A stretch of DNA of 64,000 nt from Sporosarcina cyprini (GCF_022048975.1 NZ_JAKMHX010000010.1:1-64000); one strand, 5' to 3'; shown: positions 51,128 through 59,996, counted from the first letter of the stretch. Numbers and translations are program-made. The notes: generated by a model from the sequence alone, not told the origin.

Positions 51128-52207
51128 CTAAACATTTTTCGTAGCAGCCCGCCGGATTTCCTTCCGCCGTTCGTAGATGTTCAGTACGATGACTTTGATG
51201 ACGGCGTAAACCGGAATGGCAACGATAATGCCGACAAAACCTGCGATGTTTCCAGCCGCCAAGATGATAGTGATAACAGTGAGCGGATGGATGTCGAGTG
51301 TTTTACCCATGACATTCGGCGTGATAAGATTGCTGTCGATCTGCTGGGCGATGAGTGTAACGAGCCCCACCCAGATCACCATTTTAGGATCATCTAAGTA
51401 GCCGATCACAAGAGCCGGTGCGACGGCAATCCATGGGCCAATAAATGGAATCAAATTCATGAAGAGCGCAAACATGGCCAGCAAGAGTGCATACTCCAAT
51501 CCAATCAGCTTATAGCCAATAAAGATAAGCGTCGCCAAGATAGCGCTGATTAAGAATTGGCCTTGGATATATGAACGTAATACGTTGTCAATATCGCTCA
51601 ATGTCTTTTTAATCCACTCACGGCGCTCACCGGAGAACAAATTGTAAATCCGCGGCGCAAATTTCTCATGGTCCTTCAGCATGAAAATGAAGAAGAATGG
51701 TACTAGGATTAACAGGAAGACCGCTTGGAAGAAGGACTGCAGGAATTGGACAATCCATTTTCCGAACTTCACAGCAATTAATTGCAAGGAATTGACTGCA
51801 CTTTCAATCGATGTTTGCAATTGAGGCGGTAATTCATCTCGTTGATCCCAAATCGTTTCCCCAATCTCATTGATTTCTTTCGTTAGTGCCGGAGCATTTT
51901 CAACCAGCGTATTCACCTGTTTCGTCACAACCGGCCCGACAATGGAGACGAATGCCCAAAGTATCAATACCAATCCGACAATGATAATAAGGATACTTCC
52001 CCACCGGGGCACCTTTCGTTCCTCCAGCTTGCGCTGAATCGGTTCCGTCATGTAATAGAGGACGCCGCCGAGCAGCAGGGGCAGGATGATCGCTTTAATA
52101 ATAATGACGATCGGTGCAAAGATAAAGCTGATTTCCATGAAGTATTTGATGATCAGTATGGCGAGCAGCGTGCCGACGCCTACTTGGAACCATAATTTTT
52201 TCGTCAA
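51128..52207 (-). CDS. AI-2E family (PerM/TqsA-type) membrane protein
   Basis: A 359-residue membrane protein with about eight segments of the AI-2E transporter family. Typical parts are IILPLLLGGVLYYMTEPIQRKLEE, IPVYAVIKVIVLNIYERRK and the conserved NLIPFIGPWIAVAPALVIG with LITPNVMGKTLDIHPLTVIT. Members export signalling or toxic anions, or act in sodium/proton exchange in some Bacillales. TTG start with AAAGGAAG. Monocistronic. Confidence 0.9.
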   Translation of the reverse strand: MTKKLWFQVGVGTLLAILIIKYFMEISFIFAPIVIIIKAIILPLLLGGVLYYMTEPIQRKLEERKVPRWGSILIIIVGLVLILWAFVSIVGPVVTKQVNTLVENAPALTKEINEIGETIWDQRDELPPQLQTSIESAVNSLQLIAVKFGKWIVQFLQSFFQAVFLLILVPFFFIFMLKDHEKFAPRIYNLFSGERREWIKKTLSDIDNVLRSYIQGQFLISAILATLIFIGYKLIGLEYALLLAMFALFMNLIPFIGPWIAVAPALVIGYLDDPKMVIWVGLVTLIAQQIDSNLITPNVMGKTLDIHPLTVITIILAAGNIAGFVGIIVAIPVYAVIKVIVLNIYERRKEIRRAATKNV

Positions 52208-52292
52208 TGTCTCACTTCCTTTACCGTCTACGTCTTTTGTTTAAGTATACGGTTTAATACGGCTACTGTCGAAAAGAAGTTTCATTTCCCAT

Positions 52293-52341
52293 CAAAAACG
52301 GGAACAAAGCATCTCCTTGAGATCGCTCTGCTCCCGTTTAC
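52293..52341 (-). terminator. Terminator of the second sigma operon
   Basis: Minus-strand AAACGGGAGC/GTTCCCGTTT stem followed by TTTGATG, just past the anti-sigma gene. Confidence 0.7.
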
Positions 52342-52345
52342 TATA

Positions 52346-53452
52346 TTACCTGTTTAGTTCCACGACAATCTCTTCAAGCGTGAACTCTTCCCGGCCTTTT
52401 CCTTCCTTCGTCGGAATACTGATGGCCTTTTCTCCGTGTTCTGTAATTTCAACGCCACCATGATTTTCAGGCGTGTATTCCCATAGACTGACGGTTGGTG
52501 TGATGTATAGCTTCGTTGCCTTCGGATCTAATTTTTTGAATGTTTTACTCCAGCTCATATTGCCTTCTCCATCTCCAGAGCCGCCATTTCCGTCGCCTGG
52601 ATACACATTGCCCAAATCATCCTTGATTTCAATTTCAGCATCGATGCCATGCCATTTTTCACTAACTTCTTTCGATACTAATTGATCATAGTAGACGATG
52701 AAGGACATTGGTGTCACAGTGATCTTCTCAATTTCCACCTCGACACCATCCTGCTGTACGCTTTGATTTACTACCTGCACATTGTTGTCTGATGCCTGAA
52801 GATTGAGTGCAAAATTCCAATGCCCTTTTATTTTCTCATCCGACTGTTCCGTTGTAATTCCGTCCACTTTCCATTTCACCTTGACGGTATCAAGTTCCTT
52901 CGTTCCGAGGTTGCTGCCCGTTATTAAACCGACATACTGGCGATCTCCCACTTTCGCCAGGTGATTGGAACCCGCCATCCCTTCGGATCCCTTTATATCC
53001 AGAAAGTCATTAATCCACGGATCGTCCCCTAAGTCTTTTTCCGATTCAATCGTGTATGTTAACGAGACCGTTTTCCCATCGTAAATTGCATCATTCAATG
53101 TGATCTTTACGCCATTGCTTTCCCTCGTCATGTTGATCGCACTGGAATAGGCTTGATAGTCATCATATAAACCGGTTTTCCCGTTGTCCAAAAACCTGAA
53201 AATATCGCCGATAACCGGTATATTCCCTGCATAGGCCGGAAATGCCAAGCCCAGCGTCGCAACGGAAAGCCCGCATACCGCAACCGCTGCCGCCGCTTTC
53301 ATCTTCCAGCTTTTCCTCTTCCTTTTTCCAATCAATCGATTCACCTCTTTTTTTACTTTCGCCCTGTCGAATTCCGTAACTTCCACCTCTTCAAATTCGG
53401 TATCATCCAAATCGAGTTCATTTATCAACTCATAAATCGATTTATCTTTCAC
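52346..53452 (-). CDS. DUF4179-type anti-sigma factor
   Basis: A 368-residue single-pass protein. The cytosolic head (DLDDTEFEEVEVTEFDRAKV) is followed by one membrane segment (AAAAVAVCGLSVATLGLAFPAYAG) and a large external region with the DUF4179 start NIPVIGDIFRFLDNG and a C-terminal beta-rich domain (ITVTPMSFIVYYDQ; YPGDGNGGSGDGEGN). GTG start overlaps the sigma gene stop by 4 nt (GTGA). It should restrain the sigma factor encoded just upstream until an envelope cue is sensed. Confidence 0.88.
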   Translation of the reverse strand: MKDKSIYELINELDLDDTEFEEVEVTEFDRAKVKKEVNRLIGKRKRKSWKMKAAAAVAVCGLSVATLGLAFPAYAGNIPVIGDIFRFLDNGKTGLYDDYQAYSSAINMTRESNGVKITLNDAIYDGKTVSLTYTIESEKDLGDDPWINDFLDIKGSEGMAGSNHLAKVGDRQYVGLITGSNLGTKELDTVKVKWKVDGITTEQSDEKIKGHWNFALNLQASDNNVQVVNQSVQQDGVEVEIEKITVTPMSFIVYYDQLVSKEVSEKWHGIDAEIEIKDDLGNVYPGDGNGGSGDGEGNMSWSKTFKKLDPKATKLYITPTVSLWEYTPENHGGVEITEHGEKAISIPTKEGKGREEFTLEEIVVELNR

Positions 53453-54015
53453 AGTGCATGACCTCCTGGATTCAATTTCATCGCTTTTTCCGATAGCTTC
53501 TTTTTGCCGCGGTATACCCGGTTGTCGATGGCGGTCCTGCTTAACCCAAGCTTTTCGGAAATCGCATCTGTCTTGTATCCTAAAAAGAACTTCATAATGA
53601 AAATCTGTCGGTCGATCGGCTCGAGCTGATTGATGAGCCGGATCAAATCCTTCTCGTCTTCCTTGTCCATCAGTTGCTCCTCAACAGACCGCTCTGCGTT
53701 CATCTCCATCTGATCCGAAGAAATTTCCTTTTGGTTCGTTGCTTTCCGATAATAGTCAATCGCCCTGAACTTTGCGACTGCGCAAATCCATTTCCTGAAA
53801 TCAATCCCGTCCCCTTCAAACTTTTTTGCGTTATGCCAGACAGAAAGAAAAATATCATTCACGCATTCATCGATCATGCCCTGGTTCCCCACAGGGCCAA
53901 GCACCTTATGTGCAACCCCTTTTACCAATGGCAAATACTGATCAATGACAAATTCCAGCGCATCCTCTTTCCCTTTTTTCAGCCGCCTAATAAAATTGTC
54001 ATTTGTCGATTTCAT
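53449..54015 (-). CDS. ECF-type sigma factor
   Basis: A 188-residue sigma-70 family factor with region 2 (GMIDECVNDIFLSVWHNAKKFEGDG, WICAVAKFRAIDYYRKA) and region 4 (LEPIDRQIFIMKFFLGYKTDAISEKLGLSRTAIDNRVYRGKKKL). ATG 54015 has AAGGAG 7 nt upstream; the TTG two codons earlier overlaps the site. Together with the DUF4179 protein it forms an operon like SigO-type or ECF30/SigI-like pairs of Bacillus. Confidence 0.92.
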   Translation of the reverse strand: MKSTNDNFIRRLKKGKEDALEFVIDQYLPLVKGVAHKVLGPVGNQGMIDECVNDIFLSVWHNAKKFEGDGIDFRKWICAVAKFRAIDYYRKATNQKEISSDQMEMNAERSVEEQLMDKEDEKDLIRLINQLEPIDRQIFIMKFFLGYKTDAISEKLGLSRTAIDNRVYRGKKKLSEKAMKLNPGGHAL

Positions 54016-54107
54016 ATGCAATCTCCTTCAACGTCGTAAAAGCTTTTACACTCTATACAACGTACCAGAAAATTTTTTCTCGCGCGCATTTTGATTTTAG
54101 GGCAAAA

Positions 54108-54140
54108 TAAAAATACCCCGACTTATGAAAAGTCGGGGGC
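54108..54140 (-). terminator. Terminator of the DUF4956 operon
   Basis: Minus-strand CCCCGACTT/AAGTCGGGG stem followed by TATTTTTATTTT. Confidence 0.85.
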
Positions 54141-54148
54141 CCTAGTAC

Positions 54149-54820
54149 TTATAGATACGATAATGACACTTTCAAATTAGCATTCCGCTCGCGAATCGCA
54201 TCGAGCAGCACTTGATCTCGCGTATCCACCTTGCTGCGAATGGAAAATGTATAAAGGATCATCGTGCCAAGATTCGTCGTTTCCACTTGGCGAAGCTGAT
54301 GGAACTCTGTCATGTCGTTCAAAATATCCTCAAACAGGTCCTCGTGATTCAGATTCTCCGGAACCGTCACTTTCAAGATTTGCGTGTCCTTCCCTTTTCC
54401 ATAGTCAAACTTGAACAGCAAGTAAAAGACGAGGCTGGCGAAGAAAGTAAGGACAATTGCCAGTTCAAATTGGTAGAGACCCGCTGTCATGCCGACGCAT
54501 AGACCAAAAAATATGTACGCGATGTCTTTGGCATTCGTGACAGCACTACGGAAACGAATCAAGGAAAAGATGGCGAACAACCCGAAGGCAACCCCTGCAT
54601 TATTACTGACAACGTTCATGACGACTGAGACGACAACGCTCATCATGACAATCGTATGGACGAACGACTGGGAATAGCGTTCTCCGTTAAATGTTACCTT
54701 ATATACCTTTGTAATGACCAAGCTGAGAATCGTAGCCAATACCATGGCGACGAGGCTCATCCAGATGGAATGCTCGCCCGCCACTCCGTTAAATGAAAAC
54801 AAGTTGTTGATCTGATGCAT
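54149..54820 (-). CDS. DUF4956 membrane protein
   Basis: A 223-residue protein with four membrane segments and a soluble C-terminal ferredoxin-like domain. The key stretch is GLFAIFSLIRFRSAVTNAKDIAYIFFGLCVGM, diagnostic of DUF4956. It overlaps the VTC-domain gene by 32 nt. The two families are regularly paired, and the DUF4956 protein is likely the membrane partner of the polyphosphate-type enzyme. Confidence 0.92.
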   Translation of the reverse strand: MHQINNLFSFNGVAGEHSIWMSLVAMVLATILSLVITKVYKVTFNGERYSQSFVHTIVMMSVVVSVVMNVVSNNAGVAFGLFAIFSLIRFRSAVTNAKDIAYIFFGLCVGMTAGLYQFELAIVLTFFASLVFYLLFKFDYGKGKDTQILKVTVPENLNHEDLFEDILNDMTEFHQLRQVETTNLGTMILYTFSIRSKVDTRDQVLLDAIRERNANLKVSLSYL

Positions 54821-55580
54821 CTTCCATTCCTCCTATAAATGTCTGTTCTTTTGTCGTTTGTGGAACCGTTACATCATCGTGAAGCAACTCAGTGCTCGTG
54901 CAAAATTTCGAAGCGCTCCGCTGCTCACACTCCAATCTCTGCAAAATACGCGCCAACCAAAGCGGCACACTATGCTCCACCTTCACTTCAAGCACCACAA
55001 GATCCGGATCAATAAAATGATCGCCGTACGGTCCATGTTCCAGTGCTAAATCCTCTTTCCGGCAACGCAAATTAAAATCGAATGTCATCCTCAAATCTGC
55101 GTTGTCCACGCCATGCAGCGCATGCCGATCGTAACTGACGACCATGTCAGGCTCTAAGTGATAGAAACGCCGGAAATAATCGATTTCCTTCAGCACCTGG
55201 CCATTCGTCGTTTGAAAATCCGCCGGATTCGGATCCGTCTCGCCCAAATATCGGTACGCTTCCTGAAGCGGCATGAGCAAGCGCCTTTTATTCACAACCT
55301 TGTTGTGCTTTTGTTTCACTTCAAAAAACGCCGTGCTCGACAGCGTCGCGTCGTCATACACCCGCAGCCGAAGCTTCTGCCTATATTTCAGCTTGTTCTT
55401 CGTCTCGTAATAAATGGAATGATCCCGGTTGTCGAAATACAAGCTCGTCACCGTATATCGCCCGTCCGTTCCATTCTTATCGTTCCGCATACGAGGACCC
55501 ATCTCCTCAATAAGCTGCTCATACTGCTTGCGGGTAATCAAATACTTCTGTTCCTTGCGGCAGAAAATCTCGATTGCCAT
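54789..55580 (-). CDS. VTC-domain polyphosphate polymerase-like protein
   Basis: A 263-residue soluble protein with the VTC tunnel domain: CRKEQKYLITRKQYEQL, TSLYFDNRDHSIYYETKNKLKYRQKLRLRVY, FFEVKQKHNKVVNKRRLLMP and the late LVVLEVKVEHSVPLWL. The row of Lys/Arg and Glu residues lines the triphosphate tunnel that in yeast Vtc4 makes polyphosphate from ATP. ATG 55580 follows GAAGGAGGAGG. Product and acceptor in bacteria are not settled; coupling to the DUF4956 protein is inferred from overlap. Confidence 0.9.
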   Translation of the reverse strand: MAIEIFCRKEQKYLITRKQYEQLIEEMGPRMRNDKNGTDGRYTVTSLYFDNRDHSIYYETKNKLKYRQKLRLRVYDDATLSSTAFFEVKQKHNKVVNKRRLLMPLQEAYRYLGETDPNPADFQTTNGQVLKEIDYFRRFYHLEPDMVVSYDRHALHGVDNADLRMTFDFNLRCRKEDLALEHGPYGDHFIDPDLVVLEVKVEHSVPLWLARILQRLECEQRSASKFCTSTELLHDDVTVPQTTKEQTFIGGMEDASDQQLVFI

Positions 55581-55694
55581 GGAACCTCCTCCTTCTGTCA
55601 ACAACCTCTCTTTACTAAGTGCTTTAATCCTAAACCTTTCAAATTGGATCTTGCTGTGAACTAGATTAGAGATTGGTGAGAAAGGCTGCGAACA

Positions 55695-55725
55695 AGAAAA
55701 AACGATTGCCTGAGAGCAATCGCCT
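55695..55725 (-). terminator. Terminator of the CatE-like gene
   Basis: Minus-strand GGCGATTGC/GCAATCGTT stem followed by TTTTTC. Confidence 0.82.
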
Positions 55726-55735
55726 TTTCCTTTCT

Positions 55736-56578
55736 TTATTTCACTCGAAGAACCAGACCGTTTCCAGATGGATCCACTATCACATAATAATCGTCCACCT
55801 GCTCTACTCTCCTATTCAACCCGCGGACTTGATTCACCGCGTCTTTCAAAGTTTGGTCGTCCGGATAGATGAGCGCAAAAGAATGCAAACCCGCACTATT
55901 TTTTGAAGGCTGCGGCGCCCCTTTACCGTTCCATGTATTTAGAGCAATATGATGATGGTAATTGCCCGTCGACATGAACACGGCATTCGGGTAATGGCTG
56001 ACAGTCACAAAGCCGAGCGCCCGATAGAACGCTTCCGCCTCCTCTACGTCCGCAACATGCAGGTGAATATGCCCCATGACCGTTCCGGCAGGAAGCCCTT
56101 CCCAAGGACCGTCCACTTCCGCCACAATGCTTTGAGCGTCGAGTGGATCTGTCGTCATGGAGACGATTCCGTTGCTCCAATCCCATTCAGCCGGATCCCG
56201 GTCACTATAGATTTCTATGCCATTGCCGTCCGGGTCGGATAAATAAAGGGCTTCACTCACTTTATGGTCTGATGCCCCAAGCGGGATGCCACAGTTAGAT
56301 AAATGAATCAGTACTTTGCCAAGATCTGCACGCGTCGGGAGCAGGAGTGCGAAATGATACAAGCCCGATTTGCGGGATTCCCTCGGCGTTACACCTTCAG
56401 GCTGCTCAATGATCAACAGCGGCGTCGTTCCATCTGCCGTCAGGACAATACGCGATGGCCCCTGTTCCAGAATGCTGAACCCAATGACCTCCGTATAAAA
56501 TTTGAGAGGGCGTTCCAAATCCGTTACGTATAAATGCACTTCGCCTGTATATGTGAATGGGGATGTATGAAAGTTCAT
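55736..56578 (-). CDS. CatE-like extradiol dioxygenase (two VOC domains)
   Basis: A 280-residue protein with two vicinal-oxygen-chelate domains (about 10-120 and 165-275). Metal ligands are visible as VHLYVTDLERPLKFY, the paired HIHLHVADVEEAEAFY, HHHIALNTW and the final glutamate in the strand YYVIVDPSGNGLVLRV. It resembles Bacillus CatE, which opens catechol-type rings and protects from quinones. Divergent from an HxlR regulator, as in the YodB/CatR-controlled genes. Confidence 0.87.
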   Translation of the reverse strand: MNFHTSPFTYTGEVHLYVTDLERPLKFYTEVIGFSILEQGPSRIVLTADGTTPLLIIEQPEGVTPRESRKSGLYHFALLLPTRADLGKVLIHLSNCGIPLGASDHKVSEALYLSDPDGNGIEIYSDRDPAEWDWSNGIVSMTTDPLDAQSIVAEVDGPWEGLPAGTVMGHIHLHVADVEEAEAFYRALGFVTVSHYPNAVFMSTGNYHHHIALNTWNGKGAPQPSKNSAGLHSFALIYPDDQTLKDAVNQVRGLNRRVEQVDDYYVIVDPSGNGLVLRVK

Positions 56579-56589
56579 TGTTAATTCCT

Positions 56590-56650
56590 CCAGGTAAGTT
56601 ACTTACTTTATGTAACTAACTTTATATGATATACTTATGATTGTCAACAA
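56590..56650. promoter_or_regulatory. Divergent promoter/operator of the CatE-like and HxlR genes
   Basis: A GTTAC-N9-GTAAC dyad lies at 56598-56616. A TTGACA on the minus strand (56642-56647) and a plus-strand TATACT (56630-56635) mark the two promoters. The layout fits an HxlR/YodB-type repressor site; repression by the neighbouring HxlR protein is inferred. Confidence 0.6.
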
Positions 56651-56679
56651 CATAAGATCTCTTGGAAAGGAACAGACCC

Positions 56680-56985
56680 ATGAATGAATTTGAATTATGC
56701 CCCCGATTTGAAAAAGCAGTCGGGGTGTTAAGCCAACGGTGGACAGCCTTGATCTTATACCAGCTGATGTCCGGGCCCCAGCGTTTCTGTACGATGACCG
56801 AAAAACTCGGCGTAAACGGCAAAACATTAACCGAGCGATTAAAAGAATTGGAGCAGCAAGGGTTTGTCATCCGTTCGGTTTATCCAGAGACTCCGGTACG
56901 GATCGAATATTCATTAACGGAAAAAGGGATGGCTTTGACGCCGATTATGAAGGCGATTGAAGAATGGTCGCAGCAGTGGATTTAA
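56680..56985 (+). CDS. HxlR-family (DUF24) transcriptional regulator
   Basis: A 101-residue winged-helix protein with an N-terminal cysteine (FELCPRFEKAVGVLSQRWTALILYQLMSGPQRF), the typical redox-sensing Cys of YodB/CatR/HypR relatives. The wing is PVRIEYSLTEKGMALTPI. It probably represses the divergent CatE-like gene and is released by quinones or electrophiles. ATG 56680 after AAAGGAAC. Confidence 0.92.
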   Translation: MNEFELCPRFEKAVGVLSQRWTALILYQLMSGPQRFCTMTEKLGVNGKTLTERLKELEQQGFVIRSVYPETPVRIEYSLTEKGMALTPIMKAIEEWSQQWI

Positions 56986-57025
56986 ATGAGCTTTATATAA
57001 AACAGCACGCATTGCTAACTAATTT

Positions 57026-57069
57026 CAAGTACCCGGAAATGGACCAGATGGTTTGTTTCGGGTACTTGC
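57026..57069. other. Imperfect hairpin downstream of the HxlR gene
   Basis: CAAGTACCCG pairs with CGGGTACTTG across about 22 nt. No T-run follows on the plus strand, so it is not a standard terminator. Confidence 0.45.
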
Positions 57070-57127
57070 CCACTTAGTTAACATTTTGATTGCAAATTGA
57101 AGCTGCTCTTAGTCTGCTCATTAATGA

Positions 57128-57154
57128 AATAAAAAGACTCCACTAGTGAAGTCT
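57128..57154 (-). terminator. Terminator of cotH
   Basis: Minus-strand GACTTCACTAGTGGAGTC hairpin followed by TTTTTATTTC. Confidence 0.82.
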
Positions 57155-57170
57155 CGTAAGCGTAAAACAA

Positions 57171-58250
57171 TTAAAGAAATTGTAGTTCCTTTCGAATATA
57201 TGCGGATCGAGCTTCGATAAAATTTAGAATATAGTCCGGCTCTTGATCAAAGCGATTCAAACCTCCTTTTTTATAGGGGTCGAGCTGAACATACGGCCGA
57301 ATCTGCTCATGCATCGTTTGTATTTTAGGTTTTAAATAATCTATTGTAAATTGATTCCGTAAGATATTCTCCATTAAGTCCTTATATTGGGCACGAAAAG
57401 TTTTACAATCGAGGATGCGAGCTGTCAATGTATTAAACCCTTCAATACGTAAATAATCACTTGCCATCTCTTCCCCATTCACATCCCTTCCCCACGTTGC
57501 ATCGTAATCCCAAGGAATGATTTCAAATTGACCCGTCTGTCTCCGTTGATACAGCGCATAATTATGAACGAAACCATCAAAGTTTTGTGTACATACAACA
57601 CCCGCAAGCCAGCGTAAATAAGCATCTATATTTACATACTTAATGATAGTCTCTTCAAACTCATCCCGGGATATTGTATTGATATTAATAATCGTTTCTC
57701 GTAAACAATCCTCATCTTCCTTTGTCCCGTGTATTTGTTCATATCCTTTTAACAGCGATTTCTTTACTTGTTTATCCAAATCGCTCATTAACGAAAAATT
57801 CGCATCCCCATCCACCGCATAAAATATTGGCCCTTCCGGCAACTTTCGATTAGCGAGAAAGTTTTCGTCTACTGATTCCAATTCCAAATAGACACCTGCG
57901 TTTTTCCCATTTAGTTTCAAGGAAATAAACCGAGCTTGAGGCGCCAAGCAGTCGATGTCATGAAAGAAGTCAAAAGATAGTTTATTTCTTAACAACGAAG
58001 GATCCTTAAATTCCGCATTCAAATGGATGACTTTTGCGTTTCGAAACTTTGAAGGGTTATAGAAGGATACTTGATAAGATTTCTTAGGAAAATCACGGAT
58101 GTGGGAGCCGCGATACGCAATATCCACTTCATATTTTTTTCCATTGATCGTAAGTTTGGCAGGGACAGAATCATCTAACCAAATTTCTCTCCTCAATTCC
58201 ATAATGTCTATAGGGTGAATAAACAGCTGATATTCCCGTAACTTCTCGAT
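57171..58250 (-). CDS. cotH: CotH spore-coat protein kinase, apparent AUC start
   Basis: CotH is an atypical kinase that phosphorylates spore-coat proteins such as CotB and CotG. The body shows VDIAYRGSHIRDFPKKSYQV, KVIHLNAEFKDPSLLRNKLS, LELESVDENFLANRKLPEG, VVCTQNFDGFVHNYALYQRR and FEIIPWDYDATWGRDVNG (the DxDxxW/GRD metal site). The ATG at 58202 lacks a ribosome-binding site and would drop a conserved N-terminal piece; the same frame continues upstream as EKLREYQLFIHPIDIMELRR to ATC 58250, which has AAAGGAG 8 nt before it and a stop codon immediately upstream. About 359 residues from AUC. Divergent from the cotG-like gene, as in B. subtilis. Confidence 0.9.
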   Translation of the reverse strand: MEKLREYQLFIHPIDIMELRREIWLDDSVPAKLTINGKKYEVDIAYRGSHIRDFPKKSYQVSFYNPSKFRNAKVIHLNAEFKDPSLLRNKLSFDFFHDIDCLAPQARFISLKLNGKNAGVYLELESVDENFLANRKLPEGPIFYAVDGDANFSLMSDLDKQVKKSLLKGYEQIHGTKEDEDCLRETIININTISRDEFEETIIKYVNIDAYLRWLAGVVCTQNFDGFVHNYALYQRRQTGQFEIIPWDYDATWGRDVNGEEMASDYLRIEGFNTLTARILDCKTFRAQYKDLMENILRNQFTIDYLKPKIQTMHEQIRPYVQLDPYKKGGLNRFDQEPDYILNFIEARSAYIRKELQFL

Positions 58251-58425
58251 CTACACCACTCCTTTGCTCGTTATCTCATTTCTATGCTGAATTGATGATA
58301 AGGTGTGCACTTCACTCTGTTCCCTCAAAAAAACGAGCGTATTGTAGATAGGAGGGCGGAATTCGTTGAGAAGCCATGATTCTTACGTGTTTCAGCTCTA
58401 CCAAGCGGGAAGGGGGTGTTGATAT

Positions 58426-58983
58426 ATGTCACTCTTTTTTGAAGAAGAAATTCGAAGAGCCATGGGAAGAGCGAAACAACTGGGATTGAATAACTTTATG
58501 TTTCAGGATCCTACGAGTAACCGGCACCGTACAAGCAGACGACGTCGCACGTCTCGAAAAAATCGCAGAACAAGCAGAGTTGGACGCACATCACGATTCG
58601 GATGCTGCGGGCAGAGAGTAAGAGCTACGTCCCGGAATCAACGGCGTACAAGCAGAATGCGGGTGACTTCTCGGAACCGTCGCCACACTAGCAGAATGCG
58701 CGTCACTTCTCGGAACCGCCGCCGCACAAGCAGGATGCGTGTGACTTCACGGGACCGTCACCGCACGAGCAGGATGAATGTCACTTCACAGAACCGTCAC
58801 CGTACGGGCAGGATGAATGTCACTTCACGAGCAGGATGTTGTGGACAAAGGAGAAGAGTTAGAGTTACATCAAGAAGGCGTGTAACCTCTAGTAATCATC
58901 AACTTACAAGCAGAAGTAATGAGAAGTTCAACATACGACCTAATTGCAGAAACCGAGCCACTTGTCGCAATCGATGGTTTTAA
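58426..58983 (+). CDS. cotG: CotG-like Arg/Ser/Thr-repeat spore-coat protein
   Basis: A 185-residue protein with an N-terminal acidic helix (EEEIRRAMGRAKQLGLNNFMFQDP) and a low-complexity body of 13-residue repeats of the form TSRNRRRTSRMRV, each with two TSR triplets, plus two GCCGQR islands. From memory, B. subtilis CotG starts with a similar DIEEAVKSAKKEGLKDYLYQEP and then has 13-residue SHKKSR repeats; here lysine/histidine are replaced by arginine and Ser by Thr-Ser. The serines/threonines are likely CotH targets. It is divergent from cotH. AAGGGGGTG precedes ATG. Expected in the outer spore coat, made under a mother-cell sigma factor (site not identified). Confidence 0.82.
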   Translation: MSLFFEEEIRRAMGRAKQLGLNNFMFQDPTSNRHRTSRRRRTSRKNRRTSRVGRTSRFGCCGQRVRATSRNQRRTSRMRVTSRNRRHTSRMRVTSRNRRRTSRMRVTSRDRHRTSRMNVTSQNRHRTGRMNVTSRAGCCGQRRRVRVTSRRRVTSSNHQLTSRSNEKFNIRPNCRNRATCRNRWF

Positions 58984-59030
58984 TCATTATATAGTTTTAA
59001 ACAGCAATACTAAGTTGCTTAGACCTTCAT

Positions 59031-59080
59031 ACCGGGATATTGGACAAATAAGTGAAATATTGTCCTTTCCGGTTTTTTTG
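59031..59080 (+). terminator. Terminator after the cotG-like gene
   Basis: ACCGG.ATATTGGACAA pairs with TTGTCC/TTTCCGGT and is followed by TTTTTTTG. Confidence 0.75.
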
Positions 59081-59183
59081 TGTTTAATCAATCCAAAGAC
59101 AATATGGAAAATATAGTATATAATAATATGTAAGTTATAGGGACGAATGAATACGAAGAATGCAACTATATGGAGTGAGTAAA

Positions 59184-59423
59184 TTGAATATCAAGCCATT
59201 CTTTATTGGTTTAATTCTCGCTTATGTATCGCTCAGCCTTCCATCGATGTTAGGCATAATCATTTGCTGGGCTCCAGAAGTTACGTTTTTACAGAAAGTC
59301 AAAGGGTATGTGGTTACGATACTCCTCGATAATTTTGTGATTAAATTTGCTTTTTCTATCCTCTGGGGTATGATTTGCAGTTTTATCTTTACACGCTACA
59401 GGGGCAGTCAGTTGAGTTATTAG
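59184..59423 (+). CDS. Small membrane protein of unknown function
   Basis: A 79-residue protein with two hydrophobic segments (FFIGLILAYVSLSLPSMLGI and FAFSILWGMICSFIFTRY). The TTG at 59184 lies about 6 nt after GGAGTGA; the upstream ATG at 59160 lacks a site. No family recognised. Confidence 0.65.
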   Translation: MNIKPFFIGLILAYVSLSLPSMLGIIICWAPEVTFLQKVKGYVVTILLDNFVIKFAFSILWGMICSFIFTRYRGSQLSY

Positions 59424-59456
59424 AAAAAGACCGATTATGCCATCGGTCTTTTTCAT
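59424..59456. terminator. Bidirectional terminator
   Basis: AAAAGACCGAT pairs with ATCGGTCTTTTT; it separates the convergent small membrane protein and DUF3267 genes. Confidence 0.88.
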
Positions 59457-59996
59457 TTACGATTTTACTTGGAAATACCCTCTGCAAAAAATGGAGTTCT
59501 TCGGTTTTATTGCAATCAAAACGGAATTATAAATATCAGCAGCGGAAATGATAGCGTTGATCCAGCTAACAAATAATAGGATAGATTTCAGATTCCCCGA
59601 TATATAGAACGACAACACGGCAGGCACGATCGTCAATCCAATAAAAGGCAAGGTCATAAATAGCCAAAATCTCGGCTTGGATAGAACGGCATTGGTATGC
59701 AGCCAAAAGAATACGCCTCTGAACGTTAAGCTAATGTCCCCTTCTTTGTACACGACAAAAATGTGAAAACATTCGTGGATGATAAAGACGAGGATGCTTA
59801 TGGCTATGAGAAAAAAGATGTTTTGATGAGTAAAATGTGCTCCAAAGAAATTCGGCAACAGAAATAGGATGACCTGAAGCAGATAGACAAACTTCATATA
59901 ATGTTTTCGATACCAATCGTTTTGAATGAAGGGAGTCCATTCTGACAGATTCATATGTATGTGTGGTAAGTGGCGGAACCAAATGATGAAAGCCAT
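59457..59996 (-). CDS. DUF3267-family membrane zincin-like protein
   Basis: A 179-residue membrane protein with four to five segments and the metal motif IIHECFHIFVV (HExxH) inside a membrane-proximal helix, as in DUF3267 putative zincin peptidases. The last segment is ISAADIYNSVLIAIKPKNS. Substrate unknown. AGGGGAAG before ATG. Confidence 0.82.
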   Translation of the reverse strand: MAFIIWFRHLPHIHMNLSEWTPFIQNDWYRKHYMKFVYLLQVILFLLPNFFGAHFTHQNIFFLIAISILVFIIHECFHIFVVYKEGDISLTFRGVFFWLHTNAVLSKPRFWLFMTLPFIGLTIVPAVLSFYISGNLKSILLFVSWINAIISAADIYNSVLIAIKPKNSIFCRGYFQVKS

